From Clostridia bacterium (lineage in GTDB: Bacteria; Bacillota_A; Clostridia; UBA1212): 5,427 bases of DNA. The notes beneath the pieces are model-generated. The model saw only the letters and a program-made list of their open reading frames with translations, was not told the origin of the DNA and ran no database searches. The stretch lies in contig JAFTXL010000095.1 in NCBI GenBank assembly GCA_017464985.1, positions 1 to 5,427 of the forward strand, written 5' to 3'. Numbering within the stretch: the first letter of the stretch is position 1; every line of letters begins with the position of its first letter. Made by a program: the position numbers and the translations under genes. Shown here piece by piece: positions 1 to 4,908 of this stretch.

Positions 1-763
1 CAGCATATCCTTTTTCGTCTAATTTAATCAGCTCTGAAAACATACCGTTTTCGGGCAAATATCCGATTGCTTCAAAAACACCGTTTACGTGCACATTTAT
101 GAAATCTCCATTATTTCTATTTTTTAAAGTTATGCTTTCTACCGATTCTTCTCCGTTGACCGAATACACCTCATACGGTTTTAAAATTTTTATATTATTT
201 ATCAGACTCAGTTTGTCGAGCAATGTTTTTTTGGCGGAGAATGTTTCTTTGTAATGCACGAGATACACCATGCCACATATTTCAGAGAGGTACAATGCTT
301 CTTCCGCCGCAGAATCTCCTCCGCCTATTACGGCAACATCCCTGCCTTTAAAAAGAGGGCCGTCACATACGGCGCACCAAGATACCCCTTTTCCGGTAAG
401 CCGCTCCTCACCTTCACAGTTAAGCTTTCTGTACTTTCCGCCGTTTGCAAGTATAACGGCAATGCACTCATAACTGTTTCGCTTTGACACAGCAATAAAC
501 CTGCTGCCGTTTTTTATTATCTTTACTATTTCGTCATTTGCAACTTTTACGCCACTTTTTCTTACCTGTTTCATCATGTTTTCCGACAGCTCCGCACCGG
601 AAATATTCTCAACTCCCGGATAGTTATCGACATTAAATGAAAGCATCATCTGACCGCCGTAATTTTTCTTCTCAATCAATGTAACGGTATTGCCGGCCCT
701 TGCGGCATATATCGCGGCGCTCATGCCGCAAGGGCCGGCACCGATTATCACCAAATCAGTCAT
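1..763 (-). CDS. trxB: Thioredoxin reductase-like FAD/NAD(P)H pyridine nucleotide-disulfide oxidoreductase, 3' end outside window
   Basis: This is a low-molecular-weight thioredoxin reductase homologue. The family transfers electrons from NAD(P)H through FAD and a redox-active CxxC to thioredoxin in the cytoplasm. The 254 visible residues start at ATG 763. They show the FAD-binding GAGPCG at residues 8-13 (Cys12 where Ala is usual), the active site C130-A-V-C133-D134, the nucleotide-binding GGGDSA at 147-152, and AIGYLPENGMF at 232-242, the strand before the missing C-terminal FAD segment (usually ending near 300-320 residues). Seen: the family's HRRxxxR motif for the NADPH 2'-phosphate reads H170-Y-K-E-T-F-S176, so the two key arginines at 171 and 176 are lost. 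The usual ATG motif reads A106-N-G. An AGGAG Shine-Dalgarno site at 776-780 lies 12 nt upstream of the start, a little long. The gene follows the membrane-protein gene by 36 nt with no visible terminator, so co-transcription is likely. The fold assignment is secure; cofactor and true partner are not. Confidence 0.9.
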   Translation of the reverse strand, partial: MTDLVIIGAGPCGMSAAIYAARAGNTVTLIEKKNYGGQMMLSFNVDNYPGVENISGAELSENMMKQVRKSGVKVANDEIVKIIKNGSRFIAVSKRNSYECIAVILANGGKYRKLNCEGEERLTGKGVSWCAVCDGPLFKGRDVAVIGGGDSAAEEALYLSEICGMVYLVHYKETFSAKKTLLDKLSLINNIKILKPYEVYSVNGEESVESITLKNRNNGDFINVHVNGVFEAIGYLPENGMFSELIKLDEKGYA

Positions 764-799
764 ATGAAACTCACTCTCCTTTTTCGGCAAATTTTTGAT

Positions 800-1342
800 T
801 TATGAAGTAATCTTTCTGTAAAGCCATAAAATATCTACCGCATTTTTTGTTTTAAAATTGTACAGCAAAGCAGTGCTCAAAATTGTGTCGATACAGAAAA
901 ACGAAATCATAGCAACAGTCATTGAAACAGGAATATTTTCTGTGAAATTTTTAACAATCGGATGCAATTTGTATACGAGCAGCATTGAGAGTACTCCCCA
1001 GAACACGGAATATACAAGCCATACGCGACCGTTTATATTAAAAGGTCTTCCGCTGTAATCCCAAAACGTTACACCGAGTAATTCTTTATAAAACATATCA
1101 AATACATATTCAATGAGACTCGCGGCAATCATTCCTATAAAAAATGTAGCAATTTTACTCGTTTTAAACGGCTCCGCAAAAGCCGCAACTGCCACTCCTC
1201 CCAACCCGTACACAGGACAAAGCGCACCCAAAAGCATACATTTTCTTGATTCAAGTCTGAAATTAAATAGTAGGCAAAACACCGTCTCAATCAGACATCC
1301 TGCAAAACTGTAAATTATAAAACACCAAAACCACGAAAGCAC
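800..1342 (-). CDS. Putative membrane protein of the CmpB/DUF1113 family (PF06541, 'ABC-transporter type IV')
   Basis: This is a 180-residue integral membrane protein with about five hydrophobic helices (roughly residues 3-26, 36-56, 65-85, 107-128 and 138-160). I recognise the PF06541 pattern: YSFAGCLIET near the N-terminus, GALCPVYGLGG at 39-49, then E78-Y in helix 3 and WDYSGRPFNINGR at 94-106, followed by a tryptophan-containing helix. The family is called a putative ABC transporter permease in databases, but no ATPase or binding-protein partner is visible here and the function is essentially unknown. The start is GTG at 1342: the codon before it in frame is TGA (1343-1345), so no earlier start is possible. 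A GGGGTG Shine-Dalgarno site at 1351-1356 sits 8 nt upstream. The gene stops at TAA 800-802, 36 nt before the thioredoxin reductase-like gene, with which it probably forms an operon. No co-dependence between the two products is known to me. Confidence 0.88.
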   Translation of the reverse strand: MLSWFWCFIIYSFAGCLIETVFCLLFNFRLESRKCMLLGALCPVYGLGGVAVAAFAEPFKTSKIATFFIGMIAASLIEYVFDMFYKELLGVTFWDYSGRPFNINGRVWLVYSVFWGVLSMLLVYKLHPIVKNFTENIPVSMTVAMISFFCIDTILSTALLYNFKTKNAVDILWLYRKITS

Positions 1343-1350
1343 TCACATAT

Positions 1351-1356
1351 CACCCC
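1351..1356 (-). promoter_or_regulatory. Ribosome binding site fixing the GTG start of the CmpB-family gene
   Basis: On the minus strand GGGGTGAT resembles the anti-16S complement GGAGGTGAT and ends 8 nt before GTG 1342. An ATG at 1346-1348 lies only 2 nt from the GGGGTG and is followed directly by TGA, so it cannot start the gene. Confidence 0.65.
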
Positions 1357-1417
1357 ATGAAATTATAATTTCCATGCGGTTAAGGAATTATTCACCAAAA
1401 ATCACGATTTTTAGCCG

Positions 1418-1461
1418 AAAACAGGCATCAGCGCGCTTCTTACGAAACGCGCTGATGCCTG
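1418..1461 (-). terminator. Intrinsic terminator of the amidase gene
   Basis: A perfect 14-bp inverted repeat has arms 1422-1435 and 1448-1461 (CAGGCATCAGCGCG and its complement) around a 12-nt loop. On the minus strand it is followed by TTTTCGGCTAAAAA. The hairpin begins 24 nt past the amidase stop at 1485. The plus-strand side (CCTCTATTT) lacks a U-run directly after the stem, so the element acts on minus-strand transcription. It separates the amidase unit from the membrane protein/thioredoxin reductase pair. Confidence 0.85.
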
Positions 1462-1484
1462 CCTCTATTTATATTCAACTAAAT

Positions 1485-3404
1485 TTATGAAATAATTTCA
1501 TCAAATATATACATAACATTTACAACGGAAAGTATGCCGTCATACTCTTCTGTGACATATGATGCATCAGCATATTGATCCGACAAGCTAACAGTTCCGC
1601 GCATATGCTGCAGAATTTCCGTAAGGTCACTGACATCTGCTGTTCCGTCACCGTTTACATCAGCGTAAATGATAACATTATATCGGTCTTCTCCGGCTTC
1701 AATTACCATTCCAGTAGCAAGTATTTCCGACAATTCGGTCTCTTCACCTGCCGCATTTATGACGGTTACATCTTCATTTCTTGTAATATTCTTAAATTCA
1801 CTGATAGCTTCCGCAACAGTAGAATTTGATTTAAAAATTACCGACTGCTCATGCGAACACGAACCTACATCAAGTTTATCAACAATATTGGTATCCGTGC
1901 TGTAATCTAATACCGTATAATCTTCAAGTTCTATCCAGCCGCACACACCGTTGTGATTTATATATCCCCAATCTCCGTCTACCGCAGTCACATATACATA
2001 TGAACCGACAGAAACAGTGCCGAGCATTACTGAATACTCAGATGGCATGCTGCGTATGCTGATAATATTATTTACACTTCCGGACAGAACAACTTTATAA
2101 AGACCTTTTTCATGTAACTGCTCACTTGACATCTCACCGTTTTTATTTTGAAGCTCAACTTCAATCTCTTCTTCGGAATTATATCTTTCTTCATCAATCG
2201 GGTCGGAGTCTTCCGGTACAGACTCTTCAATAATCGGTGCAGGAGTTTCGGCAGGTGTTTGAACTACAGCCTCAACTGTCGCCGCAGGCTCTTCGGAAAT
2301 TGCAGGTTCAGATGTCACGGCAGGAGTGTATTCCTCACCTAAATACTCCGCATACTTTGTATGTATAGAAGCATATCCTACAGAGCCCTCGTATTCAATT
2401 TGACCCCAAAAAGTGTTTTTGATTTCTAAAACCTGTATCACATCGTCTGTATGAAGCTCGCCAATTATTTCAGCTCCATCGACAGTATCCGGCTGACTTC
2501 GTACATTTAATAAATCCGTAGTTACCCTATACCAACCGGATTTATATGCGTTTCCTTTGTCTGAGGATGCTGTCGAAGCAGAAGCGGACGGCTGCGCACT
2601 TGACGCAGGTTTCGATGTTGCGGACGAAGCCGCTGTCGCAGACGGTGCTACACTCGCACGCTGTGTTGCTTCCGTTTCTTCTGATTTTAATCCGTAATAT
2701 TCTGCAATGCCATCGGCAATAGAATAACCAATTTGTGTTCTCTGATCCGAATTTTCAAGAATTGCAACATCGCTTTGATTGCTGCAAAAACCACATTCTA
2801 CAATAAATGAAATATCTATACCGTACGTCTTTGCATATCTGTTTATTGCATAATAGTCCGCAAGCGAGCCGTCAGGATAATATGTAGAACTCGCGTTATT
2901 ATATACATACCCCCTGTTTTTCATTCCGGGACTGCTTGCCAGCTTCTCAAGAACTTTTACACCCATCTTATGAGATTCCGTATACATTTCATAATCATAA
3001 TTCGGATTCGGACCGAAAAGCGCTGAACCGTAAACGGAAGAATTGCTGCTGGAATTATTATGAATGGAAATAATCGCGTCTGACCCGTTCTGCGATGCGA
3101 TTTCAACTCTTGAGGAAAGTGAAAGATATGTATCATCCGATCTTGTCATATATACTTTTATACCGTATTTTTCTAGTCTTGCTTTTGTTGCTTTCGCAAT
3201 TTCAAGATTATACCAACTCTCATAATGACCGCCATATGCTGCGGCAGCTGTGGTGCCGGGGTCAGAACCTCCGTGTCCCGGATCAAGAGTGACAGTGATG
3301 CCGGACGCCTCGGTTTTTATCCTTTCCCAAACTGTAACAGGAAAATATGCGAATATAATACACAATGCAATAACTAAAGAAAATAAACGCGATACCTGCT
3401 TCAA
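1485..3404 (-). CDS. Secreted N-acetylmuramoyl-L-alanine amidase (Amidase_3) with two SH3-like domains and a C-terminal dockerin
   Basis: The 639-residue product is predicted to cleave the bond between N-acetylmuramic acid and L-alanine in peptidoglycan outside the cell. Numbering from TTG 3404: basic N-terminus and hydrophobic signal/anchor (about 6-26); Amidase_3 domain (about 36-239) with zinc ligands H44 (DPGHGG), E62 and H115 (SIHNN) and catalytic E203 (FIVECGFCSN); Ser/Ala/Thr-rich linker (about 240-288); SH3_3-like domain (290-355, LLNVRSQP motif); acidic Pro/Glu-rich linker (356-433); second SH3-like domain (434-499, ISIRSMP motif); an X-module-like stretch (about 519-580, ending ATGMVIEAG...YNVIIY); and a dockerin (581-639). 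Start choice: the frame stays open to TTG 3437, but the AAAGAGGAG Shine-Dalgarno site (3415-3423) lies inside that extension and the promoter puts the transcript start near 3444. TTG 3404, 10 nt after the site, gives a clean signal sequence; GTG 3413 is only 1 nt away. It is apparently monocistronic, with its own promoter and terminator. The substrate bond follows from the family and was not tested. Confidence 0.92.
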   Translation of the reverse strand: MKQVSRLFSLVIALCIIFAYFPVTVWERIKTEASGITVTLDPGHGGSDPGTTAAAAYGGHYESWYNLEIAKATKARLEKYGIKVYMTRSDDTYLSLSSRVEIASQNGSDAIISIHNNSSSNSSVYGSALFGPNPNYDYEMYTESHKMGVKVLEKLASSPGMKNRGYVYNNASSTYYPDGSLADYYAINRYAKTYGIDISFIVECGFCSNQSDVAILENSDQRTQIGYSIADGIAEYYGLKSEETEATQRASVAPSATAASSATSKPASSAQPSASASTASSDKGNAYKSGWYRVTTDLLNVRSQPDTVDGAEIIGELHTDDVIQVLEIKNTFWGQIEYEGSVGYASIHTKYAEYLGEEYTPAVTSEPAISEEPAATVEAVVQTPAETPAPIIEESVPEDSDPIDEERYNSEEEIEVELQNKNGEMSSEQLHEKGLYKVVLSGSVNNIISIRSMPSEYSVMLGTVSVGSYVYVTAVDGDWGYINHNGVCGWIELEDYTVLDYSTDTNIVDKLDVGSCSHEQSVIFKSNSTVAEAISEFKNITRNEDVTVINAAGEETELSEILATGMVIEAGEDRYNVIIYADVNGDGTADVSDLTEILQHMRGTVSLSDQYADASYVTEEYDGILSVVNVMYIFDEIIS

Positions 3405-3414
3405 TACATCCACT

Positions 3415-3423
3415 CTCCTCTTT
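3415..3423 (-). promoter_or_regulatory. Ribosome binding site deciding the TTG start of the amidase
   Basis: Minus-strand AAAGAGGAG is the only strong Shine-Dalgarno match in the leader. It lies 10 nt before in-frame TTG 3404, 5 nt before an out-of-frame ATG at 3407-3409 that terminates after two codons, and 1 nt before in-frame GTG 3413. TTG 3404 is therefore the best start. Confidence 0.7.
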
Positions 3424-3450
3424 AGTAAAATTAACAAAATTTGTTTATTT

Positions 3451-3480
3451 ATTATAAAATATGAAATATTTGCTTGTCAA
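3451..3480 (-). promoter_or_regulatory. Sigma-A-type promoter of the amidase gene
   Basis: On the minus strand, TTGACA (3475-3480) and TATAAT (3451-3456) are separated by 18 bp, and both hexamers match consensus perfectly. Transcription should start near 3444, giving a leader of about 40 nt before TTG 3404. This indicates housekeeping expression independent of the ribosomal operon upstream, which is terminated before this point. Confidence 0.88.
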
Positions 3481-3574
3481 ACACAGCATTTTGCAAAGGA
3501 AAATTATGTATAACAACATATTGATTTTTGTAAAAAAACGGAACCGCCTCAATTTTATTCTTATTCACAGTATA

Positions 3575-3613
3575 AAAGGAAACGGTGCAACCCTCTCACG
3601 GGGTTACACCGTA
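3575..3613 (-). terminator. Intrinsic terminator of the rplU-prp-rpmA operon
   Basis: Arms 3582-3593 and 3601-3612 form a 12-bp stem around a 7-nt loop. At position 3588/3606 the minus-strand RNA has a U-G wobble, whereas plus-strand RNA would have a C/A mismatch, so the structure favours minus-strand transcripts. The stem is followed by TTTCCTTTTATA on the minus strand. It lies about 80 nt past the rpmA stop and upstream of the amidase promoter. Confidence 0.8.
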
Positions 3614-3690
3614 CCTTACATAAAAAACTTCCTTATGGAGCTCGCCCATTTTAGACAGTCTTTTTTAATTCGATTCAAAAACTTAATTTA

Positions 3691-3969
3691 TCAAGCCTCT
3701 ATAACAGATACCTGCTTTTTATCTTTTCCGAGACGTGTAAATGCAACTTTGCCGTCTTTCAAAGCATAAATAGTGTAATCTGTACCCATGCCGACATTAG
3801 TACCGGGATGAATCTTAGTACCTCTCTGTCTGACAATGATATTGCCTGCAATTACTTTCTGTCCGTCGCTCTTCTTTACACCAAGTCTTTTGGACTCTGA
3901 ATCTCTTCCGTTCTTTGTGCTACCGAGACCTTTCTTGTGAGCGAATAACTGCAAATTAATCTTAAGCAT
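3691..3969 (-). CDS. rpmA: 50S ribosomal protein L27 with cleavable N-terminal extension
   Basis: The gene encodes 92 residues of bL27, a large-subunit protein whose N-terminus reaches towards the peptidyl transferase centre. Recognition is by [20 protein letters not shown] near the N-terminus, [10 protein letters not shown] in the middle and GKDKKQVSV near the end. The protein begins MLKINLQLF and then AHKKG. This is the Firmicutes-type extension, which by comparison with Staphylococcus aureus L27 is removed by Prp between F9 and A10. The start is ATG 3969, with a perfect AGGAGG site (3979-3984) 9 nt upstream. A longer reading from GTG 3990 adds seven residues encoded by the Shine-Dalgarno site itself and is not credible. 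The first 8 nt overlap the end of prp, suggesting translational coupling. The stop is TGA 3691-3693, with the operon terminator downstream. Confidence 0.98.
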   Translation of the reverse strand: MLKINLQLFAHKKGLGSTKNGRDSESKRLGVKKSDGQKVIAGNIIVRQRGTKIHPGTNVGMGTDYTIYALKDGKVAFTRLGKDKKQVSVIEA

Positions 3970-4324
3970 TGGGTTGCACCTCCTCTTCACTTACAACCAA
4001 ATATTTCTTTCCGTAGCTGTACTCAATCTGTCTGAAACCAACCGTAGCTGCTTCTAAAACCGCATCTGCCGCAATTTTTTCTTTTTCATCGGTTATCCGT
4101 GGCCGTTTCCAATAAAAATCACCGCTTTTTGCTTTAAAACAACTCTTTCCAGGCAAACCATCACGATTGTATTTTTCTTCAAAATATCCTGCAACTGTAT
4201 ATGCCACAGCCGAAGCTGCCGCGCAGATAATATCTCTGCCCTCTGCATCATATCCTGCATGACCTTTTACGTTAAAACTCTGTACAGAGCCTCCGCCGTC
4301 ACGAACAATAACAATCTTAATCAT
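3962..4324 (-). CDS. prp: Ribosomal-processing cysteine protease Prp
   Basis: This is a 120-residue cytoplasmic cysteine protease of the Prp (YsxB/DUF464) family, which removes the N-terminal extension of L27 in Firmicutes and related bacteria so that mature L27 functions in the ribosome. The catalytic pair is visible at the positions known from the S. aureus enzyme: His22 in GHAGY (21-25) and Cys34 in DIICAAASA (31-39). Length and placement between rplU and rpmA match the family. ATG 4324 follows the rplU stop by 11 nt. The Shine-Dalgarno site is only GAGG (4334-4337), overlapping the rplU stop codon, so expression probably depends on ribosomes arriving from rplU and may be lower than that of the flanking ribosomal proteins. 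The 3' end overlaps rpmA by 8 nt. The substrate, the L27 extension ending QLF-AHKKG, is encoded by the next gene. Confidence 0.96.
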   Translation of the reverse strand: MIKIVIVRDGGGSVQSFNVKGHAGYDAEGRDIICAAASAVAYTVAGYFEEKYNRDGLPGKSCFKAKSGDFYWKRPRITDEKEKIAADAVLEAATVGFRQIEYSYGKKYLVVSEEEVQPNA

Positions 4325-4335
4325 AAGTACGAGCC

Positions 4336-4650
4336 TCAGGCATTGATTTTTTCAATAACTACCTGTGTATAAGGCTGTCTGTGACCATGTCTTTTACGGT
4401 ATCCCTTCTTTGCCTTATGCTTAATAATTCTGATTTTCTTGCCCTTACCGTTCTTAACAACTTTAGCTTCTACAGTAGCGCCTTCAACATAAGGAGCACC
4501 GAAAGAAATCTCGTCGCCGTTTGCTACAGCAAGAACTTTGTCAAATACAACAGCCTCGTCAGCCTCTGCACCGATAAGCTCGATAAATACTTTCTCACCC
4601 TCAGTAACTTTGTACTGCTTACCGCCTGTTACAACAATAGCATAATCCAT
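4336..4650 (-). CDS. rplU: 50S ribosomal protein L21
   Basis: The gene encodes 104 residues of bL21, a 23S rRNA-binding protein of the large subunit. The N-terminal [13 protein letters not shown] and the basic C-terminal signature [15 protein letters not shown] (residues about 81-95) are diagnostic, and the length is typical. ATG 4650 is preceded by a perfect AGGAGG site (4660-4665) 9 nt upstream. It is the first gene of the rplU-prp-rpmA operon, transcribed from the promoter at 4770-4798 through a structured leader that probably mediates feedback control. The stop codon TGA (4336-4338) forms part of the Shine-Dalgarno site of prp. Confidence 0.98.
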   Translation of the reverse strand: MDYAIVVTGGKQYKVTEGEKVFIELIGAEADEAVVFDKVLAVANGDEISFGAPYVEGATVEAKVVKNGKGKKIRIIKHKAKKGYRKRHGHRQPYTQVVIEKINA

Positions 4651-4763
4651 TTATATACACCTCCTATAAAGTCTCGCCTTCAATGCAGAACCGGATCAAT
4701 TCTGCTACGCAGGCATCAGCCGAAAAACGACATGAATTTAAAAGCCCCGTCAGAGCGGAATAC
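4651..4763 (-). ncRNA. Candidate ribosomal protein L21 leader (5' UTR autoregulatory structure)
   Basis: The roughly 113-nt leader between the predicted transcript start and rplU contains nested pairing on the minus strand. GCAGAA (4700-4705) pairs with TTCTGC (4685-4690) around a 9-nt loop. An outer GCCT (4711-4714) pairs with AGGC (4676-4679), leaving GCGTA opposite ATTGA as an internal loop. The structure stops just before the AGGAGG of rplU. Firmicutes rplU operons are known to carry an L21 leader RNA thought to bind L21 for feedback control, and this position and shape fit. A covariance-model hit would confirm it; I assigned it by context and hand folding only. Confidence 0.6.
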
Positions 4764-4769
4764 TTTGAT

Positions 4770-4798
4770 ATTCTACTACCATATTTGGTATATGTCAA
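4770..4798 (-). promoter_or_regulatory. Sigma-A-type promoter of the rplU-prp-rpmA operon
   Basis: On the minus strand, TTGACA (4793-4798) and TAGAAT (4770-4775) are separated by an optimal 17 bp. The predicted start near 4763 gives a leader of about 113 nt. The spacer holds a short inverted repeat, TACCA-AATA-TGGTA, which may or may not be meaningful. Confidence 0.85.
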
Positions 4799-4881
4799 CA
4801 TCTGAAAATTCCGTATACAAAATAAAAGCGTCTTAGCTGTTTTGCACCAAAAATCCTAATTTGTTTAAATTTACACAGAAT

Positions 4882-4903
4882 AAAAATTTTTGCAAGCGAT
4901 TGC
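4882..4903 (-). terminator. Weak candidate terminator after the membrane-anchored hypothetical gene
   Basis: Six nt past the stop at 4909, the minus strand reads GCAA-TCGC-TTGC and then AAAAATTTTT. The stem is only 4 bp, and the U-run follows an A-run rather than the stem itself, so this is a weak match to an intrinsic terminator. The rplU operon has its own promoter downstream, so some termination is expected in this region. Confidence 0.3.
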
Positions 4904-4908
4904 CCCAC

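Noticed and set aside
254..487. Plus-strand open frames across the thioredoxin reductase-like gene.
   Set aside because: They lie wholly antisense to a gene with clear family motifs, lack a convincing Shine-Dalgarno site, and encode no recognisable protein.
3405..3437. An 11-residue longer amidase starting at TTG 3437.
   Set aside because: The extension encodes the Shine-Dalgarno site itself and starts about 7 nt after the predicted transcript start. TTG 3404 gives a normal leader and signal sequence.
3532..3549. A CGG-TT-CCG followed by seven Ts on the minus strand, resembling a second terminator.
   Set aside because: The loop would be only 2 nt and the stem 3 bp, too small for a functional hairpin.
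3970..3990. L27 starting seven codons earlier at GTG 3990.
   Set aside because: Those codons are the AGGAGG site and the spacer of the real ATG 3969, which gives the conserved MLKINLQLF start.
4711..4722. An 11-base string, GCTGATGCCTG on the minus strand, shared by the rplU leader and the amidase terminator stem (1422-1432).
   Set aside because: A shared 11-mer is expected by chance in a window this size, and the structural contexts differ.
4776..4792. Inverted repeat TACCA-AATA-TGGTA in the rplU promoter spacer as a repressor operator.
   Set aside because: The arms are only 5 bp in AT-rich DNA and no regulator is known to me for this position, so I note it but do not claim it.
4381..4836. 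A 151-codon plus-strand open frame over rplU and its leader.
   Set aside because: It is antisense to the conserved L21 sequence and the operon promoter, and its translation shows no domain. It is a shadow frame.
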